This document shows positions 46,306-58,410 of a DNA stretch of 64,000 nucleotides, in pieces. Each line of letters begins with the position of its first letter. Position 1 is the stretch's first letter. The DNA lies in assembly GCF_019649055.1 (NCBI RefSeq), contig NW_026570338.1, forward strand, positions 350,483 through 414,482, given 5' to 3'. This stretch comes from Paramacrobiotus metropolitanus. Lineage: Eukaryota; Tardigrada; Eutardigrada; Parachela; Macrobiotidae. The notes under the pieces are model-generated. The model saw only the letters and a program-made list of their open reading frames with translations. It did no database searches and was not told the origin of the DNA. The translations under genes and the position numbers were made by a program.

Positions 46306-47204
46306 ATGAAGGTGTACCTGGCTCTCTTGGCTCTTGCCCTTTGCGTTTTATACGGTAGGTTCTACATAATAACCGAGCGAAGCAATCTCCTGCCATATAC
46401 CGGCATAGAAAAATTCACAACACATTTGTGTAATTTTATCGACACATTTTTATTATTTTTTCTAATATTTTTATAGATGTGACTGACTTTTATTTACAGC
46501 AGCCTACCGAGTAAATTGATTTTCTATTCTCACCTGGTATTTTTTGTTAATATGATTATTATTACTATCTGTTAATATTTCATGGAAGTTTTATTACTGT
46601 TATCGTATTTTATTGGGTGGCACAAATGAACATTGGTTAAACGCTAAATCAAGCAGTCCCAGTGCATTATTTCAACACATAATATACTTCATCCAGCCTC
46701 CTCCCGATGCAGAAGGTTTCCTGAACGCATGCAGCATTACTGTCATTATTCATTCTTATATTTTATTGTAACTATTTGTAATCTGTTGCTTGTTTTACAG
46801 ATGCCCGATTACATCCGCTGCTAAACTGAGCTGCGCGCTACGCTCGTCAAGCCAAACCCGCCGACGACGAGGACGCCGGTGAGGACGAGCCGGACGACGC
46901 GGCCGCCTCCAAGCCGGCCTCCGCCAAGGGCTCCGCGTCCGCCTCGGGATCGGCCTCCTCTTCCGGGTCATCCAGCAGTTCTTCGTCGTCGTCCTCCGGT
47001 GGCGATGATGACAGCGCCTCCGGCTACGGACCCAAACCCACCAAACCGACCACCACAACAACGACCACAACGACGACCACCACCACGACGCAGAAGCCGT
47101 CCACGAAACGACCCCGCCCCGGCTACGAGCTGATCAACACCGGTGTCACGGAGGCCATCTTCCGGCCCAAGCCGCGCGGCCGCACCGCCTTCGACCGGAA
47201 GTGA
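46306..47204 (+). CDS. small secreted acidic poly-threonine protein, paralogue 3
   Basis: Exon 1 is 46306-46354 (MKVYLALLALALCVLY plus one base). The acceptor that best fits by sequence, TTGTTTTACAG at 46800, leads into an in-frame TGA at 46827-46829. An AG exactly 30 bases further on (46829-46830) keeps the same frame and skips the stop, giving exon 46831-47204 and a 140-residue protein that aligns well: YARQAKPADDEDAGEDE, a long Ser run, DDDSASGYG, 14 threonines, then RPGYELINTGVTEAIFRPK and GRTAFDRK. Either the downstream acceptor is used, or this copy is newly broken. It shares everything else with paralogues 1 and 2. Confidence 0.75.
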
Positions 47205-48147
47205 ACGTAGTCGCGATCCATCGTTGTTGGCGTTTGTTAAAGATGTGCTTATTTCTTTATGGGATATAGAAAATTGGTTGGATTATGTAACAAATGGTAT
47301 TATCAATCGCTGCGCTCAAATTAATTAAAACGGAATTAAATTCTCCGATGTGCCGAAACGGGCAGCGTAATTTATTTGAAACGTAATCGATGCCAAAATA
47401 TCTTATTAGTACTATTAGTATTTATTTTGGGATTGCTAGAAAATAATCTAAATTTTTGATACGAGATGTGTAATTACAAAATGTAATATTTCGCCTAATC
47501 ATTCTGTATATGTTAATCAGTTAATTTTATTTCTCAATATGTACAAACCGAGCTTAATTCGCTCAACAATAATAATCAAATGAAGAATTTGTCCCAGTTT
47601 ACATGAGAAGGGACTGTGCCCAATACATCCATAGCATTACCGCGCATAATCTCCAAACTTAAACGTTGAAACAAAAAACAAGTCGAGCGACTCTCGCCCG
47701 TTTTCAAAAACAGTTTCTTACCAATCTCCTTTAATGTATGTCAATTATGTGTACAAGTATAGCGGTTTATTCACTTGCTACGGCACTGCTTAAGCCACTG
47801 TTCTACCAAATGTGTGCGTTTTCTAATCGGCGTTGCATCGTTTCTTGCTCGAATTTTCCGTTAAATACGTGTAATTATAATCATTTTGCTTTAATTATAC
47901 TTTGTTTATCGGACGGAACGTTTCCCTGGTTAAGAAAATGCATAGATACACCGAAGGTAAATTTACTTTACATCATTTTCATTACAATAAATTACCAATA
48001 ATTTGCTGATAATTGTATTAAATACAGCAGCACAATAAGGAATATTTCAAATATCACCAAATGCGCATTGAGTGGCAAAAATCGACCAGTACAAAAAAAA
48101 AGACATCCGGCTGCACTTTTCCCATGCATCCTGCCAGTGATTGATTT
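47205..48147. other. intergenic stretch between convergent genes
   Basis: AT-rich; separates the last secreted-protein gene (plus) from the 3' end of the receptor cyclase (minus). Nothing else recognised. Confidence 0.5.
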
Positions 48148-51100
48148 TCAGTGGAGTTTCCCCACTAACCAGTGCGTAAAAAGCACACCTTTCCCCTGCA
48201 AGAAAACCACAGGCGATTACATAACGCTGCGCAAAACATCCAGCTGTGCGTATAATAAACATCACACAGAACTTCGATTAGCAATAAAATATTCGTATAA
48301 AAAAGGATTTTCGATACTGCGTCAAAACAACGTTCCAAATCGTCGTTTACCTTGATGGGAATCTCGCCGCGCTCTGTACAGGTGAAGCCGCCGATCAGGT
48401 CGAGAAGGCGTCGCGTCTCCGGACCGATTTGTATCCGCATCGCTGCCAATTTAACGATTAATCAGATTTTTATTTTTTTTTCTTGTGTAATACGTATCGA
48501 AATTCAATTGTGCCGGCTTACGCTCGCTACTGGATTCCATACGCGATGCGGTGTTGACCGTATCCCCAAATCTATACGTTGAGTAATAATCTTTTTTATT
48601 ATAAGGTCATAATATTTCATTATCGGACATCCGTCTCGCTTACAGGCAATAACGCGGCATCTTTTTCCCGACAATACCGGCAACGCAGGGACCTAGTTAA
48701 CATTCGACACATTTTCGAAAAGCTGCATTTATACTTGTTAATATTGCTGTTATTGAAAAGCAGGTTAATTAAATTACAAATATCTTGGCAATTTAAAAAA
48801 TTAAATAAGTCGCTAACCCGAATTGATGCCCACGCGAATCTGTACATTCTCCGACGGCAAGTGCGGCACCACAAACTTGGCAATACCGGCCACCACCTCC
48901 AACGCCATCCCGCAGATCTGGCTGACGTGCTTGTTACCGTTACGAATTGGCAAGCCTGATGCCACCTAGGTATGAGGGAATAAAAAGAGTTGGCGGGTTA
49001 CGAAGAAGATAAATTGTGATAATAAGATGCTAGTGTTAATAGGAAGTTTGCTGCTGATAACACAGGGTTGACAATTATTAACCGGAAGGGCAAGAACAGA
49101 AACACGTATTTTTTACAACAGTTATTTTTGGTACAATAAGGTAAACGTACCATGTAGGCATCGCCGATAGTCTCCACCTTGTAGACATCGTGCCGCATCA
49201 GCACCTCATCGAAGAAGGTGTAGAGTTTATTGAGCAGTTCGATGACGTCGAGCGGGGTGCCCTTGGAGGAGATGGTGGTGAAGCCGACAATGTCGCTGAA
49301 GAACACCGTCACGCTGTCGAAGGCTTCCGGCTCCACGGTCAGGCCCTTCGTCAGAGCCGCCGCTACCGGTCTACAAAGTACAATATTTAATACACTGCGC
49401 AAGTCATCGTTCTTAGTAGGAAGAATATTTTTGTTTCGATTGTTAACTGAACCAGGATAATATTTCTAAAGGTACATACGTCACATTACTACAAAATACA
49501 GATGTATATTCTTCTGTCACGGAAACACCACTAGATATTGGCTATATATACTGCTTTACGCATAACGTAAGTATCCAGAATATGAGATTATAAAGGCAGC
49601 ATATTATTGTGCCGTATTTATGGAAAGTCTGACTACCGGTGATAATTCTGCGAGTCAAATGCTGATTACTTACATATTTGAAAAATAATACTATTAATTA
49701 TTCTGAAGTGGCGAAAAAAACATACTTTGGAAGCAGTTCGCCCAGCAGCTGCTCGGACCGCATCTTCTCATCCATAAACTGCTGCGTCTGCTCGGCCACC
49801 TTCTGCTCCAAATCACTGGCGTACTGCTCCATCCGCTTAAACAGCGAATCAATGACGTTATCCCCGATGTTGCCCATGATCTTCAGCAGACGCTCTTTGA
49901 CTTTTTGGAAGGTCGGCCGCTCTAACGGCACCTCCTCCCAACAGCGCTCCATCAGGTCGTACAACTCGTTGGAGCAGGACGACCGGGGAACGCGCGGACG
50001 GACCGGGGGAATATTAGCGGCGATGACCTTTTTAGTTAAAAATCACCTAATAAACATTCAGTTCTTAAATGTTCAAATAAAAAGCGAATCTACTTCTAAG
50101 ACGATTTCCCGAGGGGAAAGGTCCAGTGGGTCATCGGGAAGCTCAAAGGGGGCGCTGCGGAGGATGATCTGCTGGAGGATGATGGCAAAACTGTATACGT
50201 CGCCTTTCTATAAAGGTTGGATAGTGTAATTTCGAATGATCACATTGTGGCGTGATTTTCGCTGCTCACTTGTGTGCCTTTGACCGGCATCACTTGGCGC
50301 AGTAATTCGGGGCGCGCCACATCAGCGCCTCCCAGTCCCGCTCGTAATCGTTGGCTTTGGGCGGGATGAGATCCTCCTTCTTGCGGAAGAACGCCAGACC
50401 GTAATCGGCGATTTTCAGCGTGAAACGATTATCCAGCTGGCACGTATTGGAGCTGAGATTGCCGTGTGAGGCGATGGGTGGAGTGCAGGTAGGTCATTCC
50501 CTAGAGAGATGGGTGAGGGTATTTATGAAGTTTTGACTTCATAACCGATTCATCAATAATCAATAAAATATTAGTACCGAAGCGGGTAGTGATCATCGTT
50601 TTACAGCTTGAAGCTAGAATTATTTATGCGCGGTAACGTCTGCCTCCACATTATGCTTATACACTCCCAATGAGAATGGAATAAATTATTATACATTATG
50701 GAAATTTTATTTCATGCGTTTTATATTTTAACTTAATAATTTACTGTGATAAATGATGCTGCGCCTTACCGACACTAAATCCCGGATAATGAGATTTTAA
50801 AGAACCAGTCCAGTTTAATTACGGGACTTTCCAGGACATTCGTCAACGTCCCTTTGAGCAAATTTCCCCGACGACGTACTGGCACACATTATCGGGGCTG
50901 AGCGCCACGCCGATAAAGTGCTGAAGATTGGCGTTGTCCGTCTTTTGATCTGTAGATCTTCCAGTTATTAACCCCGTTCAAAAGTAACGCGCCATACAGG
51001 TTTACCAGTTTCAACTCGTCGGTCAACTCGCGGTTGGGCGTCAACTTGCGATCCGTTACGTCGATCAGTCCGACCATGGTGCCGTTGTACAGGGCGAAAA

Positions 51101-54100
51101 GGTCGCACATGTAGGCTGAATAGTGAGTTGACTGTTTGCTGGCGCCGGTGTTCTGGCTTCTCTACAACCGTACAAAAAACGGTCGACTACAAAAAGCGCT
51201 ATGTATGTGCAACTAACTAAAAAATCTTTCCTAAAATTATTTTATTTTTTACAAAATTTGAAAATTGATGCTACGGTGATTGATTTACCAGGGTTTTCTT
51301 GGAGCTACTGGCCGCTCGCGGACTCTTAATATCCAGCTCCTCCACCATGATCTTCCACCAGTTGGGATTAAAATCCAACCGTGATTGCCTGTATATAATC
51401 ATTCCATATAGAATAATAAACGTTCAGCTTTGATGCCGATAATATTACTGTGTAGTATTTTGTATACCAGAACTGGAGAAAGACGTAGGCGCCCACGGAT
51501 ACCAGAACGGCAAGGAAGATGAGCGGCAATCCGACCACCAGGCCGATGGTCGTTGGGGATAGTCCCGTCTGCAGGCACTTGTCGTTGCGGAAGCCACACA
51601 CCGGCTCATCCGGTGGCAGTTCATCGCGGTTGGCGCGATTGGGCCAGGAGTAGTTGTACAGGCGCCGGTATGTCACGTTGCTGTGCGGTCGAAATTGCAG
51701 GACCACCTGCAACATTCAAACGTTGGCTATAGGATACCGCGCTCGCTATACGAGAGCGCCAATCACTACAACTTTTCTTTCTTCAGTATTTTCCGTGCAC
51801 ATTTGTACTGCATATCCTACTGATATCAAAATCCCAACATGACAGGACAATAATTAATTGTCACCGTGTTATCTTCTTTTCCTACTTCATACTTCAAAGT
51901 TTGAATTTAACAGGTTTAGTTACCGCCATCTACATATAAACAGTATTTAAGAGTATTTAAACAAATATACGTAGTACTCTTCCAGAGGTATTTTCAGGTA
52001 TTTTGTATTACTTTATTTGAGGTATTTTGTAAGACAGACTACTGCCGAAAATTTCACGGTGCATTTGTGCTTGACCTGTTTTTATGAACTCGTTTAAGCA
52101 ATGTAGTTATTTAACGTATTTTGACAGGCACAGGTGAGCGCCTGTAACAGTAAAAAAAACAACAGAAAATTGCATACTCGCTCTCATTTCTTAGTAATAA
52201 TTTTAAATACGGAAAAAGAATATAAAGCACCCTCAATTTATGCTATGGCAGAGCATCTTCCACGTTGGTTTCTTACTTCAACTTTCTTTGCTTTGCGGCC
52301 ATTGTACTACCAAATCATATGCCATATCATTCTGACAAATACGGCAGATACACGGTCTTATCAAAATATGCGTCGTTCTTTCTGATTTCAAATATTTCAG
52401 TGCTGTTTTAATATATTTTGGATTTCGTATCAAATTTTTGTAATTTATATAACTACATAACTGATAATATGTGCCTTCATAATATTCCGCTGACAAATAA
52501 GTACCTTATACGTACTCTTCTTGCCCGGTTTTTATTAAATCCATGCAGCATTACTGTTTTGTAGATCAAGTTGCTGAAAAACTTTTGAAGCGGGTATGAT
52601 ATCCGTAAACGATTCGCAATAAATTAACTTGTTCTGATGGTGGCATAATATGAGATCGTATATGAACGATCACATTTAGCACTCGTACTAAAAAGAAATT
52701 CAATAGTACAAGAGAAATGCAGCGCCGGTAAAGTACTGGCGCATATGCATATGCGGTAGACATTTGGTAGAACAGTGGTTTGCGCTGGCGCATACGCAGT
52801 GTCTCAAACCGCTTTGCCCCAACACTACGAGTAGTACTCAAAATATGATAATACCATTTATGGAAACATTCACAAACACCAATTTTTTATTTTGATCGTG
52901 GAGAATGAGTAGCGCCTGCTCTCGTTGATACTGTAATTATCCGGCTACAAAAAAGCTCAAATCCCAGCGGCATATGTTTGATGGATTTTTTTCAACGCCG
53001 TATTAAATGCATGCAGAACATTCGCGATACTGCAGTACTGACACTGATGAATCAGCATAAACTCATCTGCTTGCCTGGTATTTATCGCTTTCCACGTTAT
53101 AATGCTTGAGCACATAGCCCTTCTCGCGCTGGCGATTGGCCCCAAAGTACATCTTCCCGCCGAGCGGATTGTTGAAGGACGTGTTGGACATGCGCGCCAC
53201 GATGATGTCGCCGTCGGTGTAGTTGAGCTCCTCGTCCAGCAGATCCTTCAGCACATATGCATACACCATGATGGACTCGTAGTGGTTGCGCAGCACCACG
53301 TCGATGGTGTCCAGCGGGCCGAAGGTGTAATTGTAATGTTCACGCGCCACCCGCGTGGCGGCCAATTGGAAGGTCTCGTCCTCCGTGCCGCGCGTGCTAT
53401 CATCCAGCAGCTGCGCCACCAGCAGGCTCTCGTAGGCGGCCGCGGCACTCTGCAGGCAGAGACAATAAAATGTCACACGCGGGATTACGCAATACATGTG
53501 AAAGCGCGGTTCTTCAACACTCCTTGCCCTCATTTGGTTTAGTGCGAAAATATTCTTAAATGGCTTTGTTAGCACCAGCTGATCGCAATAAGTACTTGGG
53601 CATGCGCAAGTGCCCCTCAACGCTTCTAACCACGTTGCGAAAAGTTATATAATATTTAAGTGTGTACACTCGTATAGTCTATATAACATGTATTTTACAA
53701 TAGTGCAGCAATACATAGAGACATCCAAATATTAGGATTTTATGCGAAAGCACTTTCGAGTTTAGATAAATCATTGCTCAGTTAAGGAAAGGTTAAGGAA
53801 AGTTCCCGATTTCGGATCTCTATCGAAATTAAGACAAAATTATTTTCACATATTTATATAAGTGCATATATCTGCAATATTACGGCTACTGCAACGTTTA
53901 ATGGTAGTCATACACGAAGTAGTACATATCTACTGGTACTAGTAATTTACAAAACGCAATAACTCATATACCACCATATTTCCTATATATACTGCTCTAA
54001 CCCTAACGGGAAATGAGTTCCAAATAACTGAATTATAAAGTATATACGCAGCACAATGTGGCTCTGGTATTTCTTTGTTCTCTGTAGTTATCTGCAAAGT

Positions 54101-56539
54101 GTAGACCTATTTACCGCATCGTTATTATCGCCGATCGTGGGATCCACTCGACCCCAGTACTCCGGCAGATCGAACAGTTCCGCTGCTATAAACACCTGCC
54201 GACAAAAGCACTTCTTCAAGGAACGTTTGATCGATGTTCTGCCGTATATTTTTCCCGCATATAATCGAAGTAATCGTTACGTTACGGAAACCAAGGAAAT
54301 CTTACATGTTCGCCTTTCGTGTATCCCAGACTATGAGCAACCAACTGAAAATATCAACACAGCTGTATCAAATGTAAAAATACTTTTCTGTAGTAAAGCA
54401 TCGTACCATTACGTTCCGGACGCAATCCGCATGTCCCAGGATCAGAATCACTGTAAACAGTCGCACTCATTATACCGAAAGGTCAAGGTAAACTTAACCT
54501 TCATAACATAATCTTATTGATCTATGCGTTCAGAGATTGTCACTGCGCCCGGAAATTCCCCTATCGATCATACTTCGAGATCGTTCATTGGCGCTCTCAG
54601 AATCTGTTTGTACGTGTCGCGCGTGGCCCGCTGACTGCGCACGGACACGATATTCGTGTTACGGAACATGATGAAATTGGCGTCGCGCATCGTACGCGAA
54701 AAACTGTCCACCAGGTTGGCGAAGAAAGTGAAGGATTCATCGCGAATTATAGTAAGATGGGAGAACTTGCGGAAGACCAGCAGATCAATGAGGAAGCGTG
54801 AGAAATCCGTGAAGCTGAAGGTGGGCTGAATGAGCAGCGGGAAGGTGGAGGGGTTGCTCTCCGCTTGCAGGTAGGTCACGCCGGCACCCGGGATGCACAT
54901 CATGGCGATGTCCAGGGCTTCGGCGAAGCCACAGCGCCACGGTGGTGTACGGACAACCTGTACAAACGTACATGCCGAATTTAGAATAATCGTTTGCCCC
55001 GCGATAGAATACTATGATTTCCTATGATTTACACCTTAATTTCCTGCTAATAAATAATTGGACAGTTCAATCAAAACTACTGTAATACATTATACAAACA
55101 ACTGCAATGTACAATTACACTGTACAATTACATTGTACGTTGCACGTCTGCATAATGTACAAGAATAGCGCACTATCCTATATGTAAATAATAACTGTGG
55201 ACGTTTTGGAAGATGAGCATCCTTAATTCATACAAATGATTAAATACAGGTATTGTACAAAATTAATTGTATTTTAATTTCACACATGAAATTATTCTAT
55301 TTGACGAAATTATGATATGAAATTCGCAGCTCTGCAGCTGTCGCTTAAATTTGCACTGTTGCAACAATTTTAACCGATTTCTTGAAGATCAGTTTTCGTG
55401 CTTATGGCTGACATAGCGCAATCTTTCGAATAGCTGTGATACACTAATAACTGCGATCTTTCGAATAGCTGTGATACATTATTATATTATTCAATATTAT
55501 TACAATAATTTTGAGCACCAACGTGAGGGAACAAAACCAGTTTTAGATTTTACTCCACACTACATCTTTCAAAACAAAAATTATGATTGAAAGGTTTCAC
55601 TGCTGAATGCTGACGACGCCGTCGCATCAGTGTGTTTGTCTAACTTTTATCCTGCCACTCCTAGTTTCCGCAATTTTTCTTGCAACAAAAAGGCCTATCG
55701 TATACCGGTAATAAATTATTAAAAACTTCCTTTCGAGCATTATTAAGATGAGTATACTGTATATCCGGAAAACGTCCGGAAATGTATGAGGTGCATCCTA
55801 ATGGATATACCACACCTACTTTTGTTGTACATATCTGTACATGGAAGATTATAAATTTATAACACACCATGCAAACTCAGAATGTGCGGATAAAAAAAGC
55901 TTAAAAGGCGGCGACATGTGCGTGGTGTTAAAAACCTTTAGCTTACGTCACCCGCTCCCCCTTGCGCATTCGTTTTAAATAACTCAACTGCTTCGTTGCG
56001 AAAACAGTATTACAGTTTTTTTCTGTTCAAATATTTATTTTCCACAAATATGTGTAGTTTGAAAATCCTCTACTGCAGATAATTCCGTTTCCGAACCGGA
56101 AACATGTGCCAAGTTAATAATAGATCAATAATAATTATTGGTTCTGTTTCCGCAAACGCACGCACAATAACGCAGCATAAGCAATTAATTATCCATTCCA
56201 AAGTCAAATAATATCGACACTTACTGGCGCCGATAATGAGGTGGCACGTTTCCCCGGCCTGCAGCAGTCCGTACATGGCCGTCACGGCGGCGCTCTGGCT
56301 CTTAATACAGGCCGGTCCCGCATTCCGGTACACTTTCTGCAGCGTAATCTGATCATTGAGGACGTAGTTGTTGGCGTGATAGATCCCAAATCCACAAAGG
56401 CCGCCACCCGTTCATATTTCGAATAGTACGAATCACTTTCCCATAAATAACACACCGTGAGATTCCGCGGTAATCCCGGTAGCATGCCCTCCACAATGAC
56501 CATCACCTGCACCACCACCAGAAAAAGAACCGCGCGCAT
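48148..56539 (-). CDS. receptor-type guanylate cyclase (copy D), 19 exons
   Basis: Exons, 5' to 3': 56539-56225, 54957-54574, 54450-54407, 54344-54306, 54195-54115, 53449-53075, 51706-51468, 51388-51289, 51161-51006, 50949-50770, 50500-50270, 50207-50094, 50027-49726, 49370-49151, 48965-48818, 48692-48644, 48571-48522, 48442-48351, 48195-48148. The protein is about 1,058 residues once the indels are allowed for, normal for the family: signal peptide ([18 protein letters not shown]), ANF-receptor-type ligand domain (exons 1-7), one membrane helix (exon 7), kinase-homology domain lacking HRD/DFG residues (8-13), coiled-coil linker, cyclase domain (14-19). The cyclase keeps FSDIVGFT and GDAYMV metal sites, the guanine-selecting Glu (VETIGDAY) and Cys (MPRYC), and NTASRM, so it should make cGMP. 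About seven small deletions break exons 1, 2, 10 and 11. Start alternative: ATG at 56584. Confidence 0.88.
55417..55486 (+). repeat. short tandem duplication in intron 1 of copy D
   Basis: ATCTTTCGAATAGCTGTGAT occurs twice, 36 bases apart. Confidence 0.7.
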
Positions 56540-56599
56540 CTTGCCGTACACATCGCCCAGCGATTGTCGGTCATTTCTGGGCATGGATGGCTGGCAAAA

Positions 56600-57171
56600 A
56601 CGAGCGCGGAAATTTTACGGAAAACGCGCTGCACAGCACACCGCTTCGTGACGGCAACAAAAGAGCAGCATCTCGTTAACACACGGGATAAGTGGCAAGA
56701 ATAAAGAGTGGCAGCGTATTAACCCGATGCGAAAATATCCCGGTATTGTCTTTCCCGGGCGAGTCAAGACGCCGCTGTAACCTTTTGAGCGACTCCACAC
56801 CTGCGATCCATACACGGCGTATTTCTCCCGCAGACCGTTGTAAAAGAATCGATAGCTGTTCGATCGATCGAGAGAAGCCGGTTGTTTAAACAGGTGCACC
56901 AACCGGGGCTCTCAATTACCACATGCACCGTGGGCTTGTTGATTAAAAGTTTGGTACAAGTGTCGGTTTGGCGCTTTGTGCTTGTGTAATAGAGTGCAAT
57001 AAACGCCATTTATACGCGTATTCTCTGTATAATATTCCCATACTGCAATTATTGATCGAACTAGCTTATGTTGCGTTATACGTACAGTGCATTGATTGTA
57101 AATATAATGTGACCTTTTCCCGCCAACACAATATGTCCTACACGTGACGCTGCGATATACAAAACACCCAC
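56600..57171. other. gap between the two minus-strand cyclase copies
   Basis: Searched for further exons of copy C (the VILILGH-type exon 3 and later) and found none. It probably holds the promoter of copy D. Confidence 0.45.
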
Positions 57172-58410
57172 CGCGTGATTGCTCGTTGGCGGCTTGCAGC
57201 ACCATCCGGTAGATGTCCATTGTGCTCAGCCGGCTGCGCACCGACTGCACCTCCGTCTTCATGAAAATACTGTAGTTGATGTCGCGCAGCGCCTTGATAA
57301 AGCTCAGGGAGAAATCCATGAAGAAGCTGTAGGAGTCGTCGCGGATGACGGTGAGGTGCTGGAAGCCGTTCTGCACGAGGAATTCCACAATGAATTCGGT
57401 GAGGTCGGAGAGACTAAAGGCCGGTTGCACCAGGAGCGGGAAATCGTGGGCGGAGGTGTTGGATTGGACGGCGGTGACGCCGGCGCCCGGGATGGCCATC
57501 AGCGGCGCGTTGATGTAGCGCGCAAAACCGTATAAAACACTGACGGTTCGCGCGCACCCTGTTATGGAAAAAAAGCCGGTTTTCTTTAATTTCTTACGAA
57601 TCCTGACGAGAGAAAAAGTTAGTTTGTTATCTTAGGTATTTAATGTCGGTTTGCTTAAATTATGGGCTTACGTTTCCTAATTGGATACGAAGCTAGTTGG
57701 TTTATTTATCTTGGGTATTTGAAGTCAAATAATACCGGTTCTGATCAGGTTGTTAAAATTTTTTTCGAATCAAAAGCACAATTTTCGCAAACTTCTTCAG
57801 TTTTTTTTAATTTGAAAAAGACGGTTTTATTTTATTCTTTTGAAAAAAAGACAGGTTTTCTGATTGGAAAAAATCGGTTATCGTTGGAACGTTGCGTTTT
57901 TATGGGAAAGCCGATCTTCTTAGGTTTTAAAATAAAACAGTCGGTTTTCTTAGGCTATGCAATTCCTTACTTCCTCGACAATGTTGACGCGAACTGAGCA
58001 AAGTTCTAACTGAACCGGCTAATTTTAGCAAGAAGAACACACAACACCCAGCAAAGACATTATTCCACCGGAAATTAGATGATAGAATCCGACACCGTGC
58101 CTACGCAAACAGTCTTCTACCCGTTCCGATAATTAGATTGCAAGATTCCCCATTCCAGCAGATCGTACACTCGATGCACGGCGGTACTCTGGCCCCGCAC
58201 GATGGTCCGAGGATGCGCCACACTCTCCGCAAATTAACATTATACCTCGCAAGCGATTATTGGCATGCTGGATACCCAAGTCAGAAACGGCGCCGTGCGA
58301 TTAAACGGCGCATAATACGAATCGGATTCCCACAAGTAACACACGGATAATGTTACGCCGTGGATCGGCCGCGGAATAAGCAGGATGGTACCGAGCAGCA
58401 ATCGCAGCAT
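57172..58410 (-). pseudogene. truncated receptor guanylate cyclase (copy C), first two exons
   Basis: Exon 1 (58410-58121) gives a signal peptide (MLRLLLGTILLIPRPIHG) and the [17 protein letters not shown] start of the ligand domain, then needs frame changes near 58295, 58235 and 58200. Exon 2 (57558-57172, 387 bases) is intact and equals the length of the matching exon in copy E; it carries LYGFARYINAPLMAIPGAG. The joining phase and the G|GTGGGT donor match the paralogues. Nothing downstream continues it before copy D begins at 56539, so it lacks the rest of the receptor, the membrane helix, kinase-like and cyclase domains. It could only make a secreted fragment. Most likely a partial tandem duplicate. 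Confidence 0.72.
57559..58120 (+). repeat. degenerate CGGTTTTCTTAGG words inside intron 1 of copy C
   Basis: Several scattered copies of CGGTTTTCTT/GGTTTTCTGATT words, resembling the 12.7-kb minisatellite. They keep a 111-codon plus-strand frame open that I do not believe is a gene. Confidence 0.35.

Noticed and set aside
53102-53542. 146-codon plus-strand frame
   Set aside because: Shadow of the conserved cyclase exon on the minus strand.
57662-57997. 111-codon plus-strand frame
   Set aside because: Lies in an intron of copy C and is built from degenerate GGTTTTCTT words.
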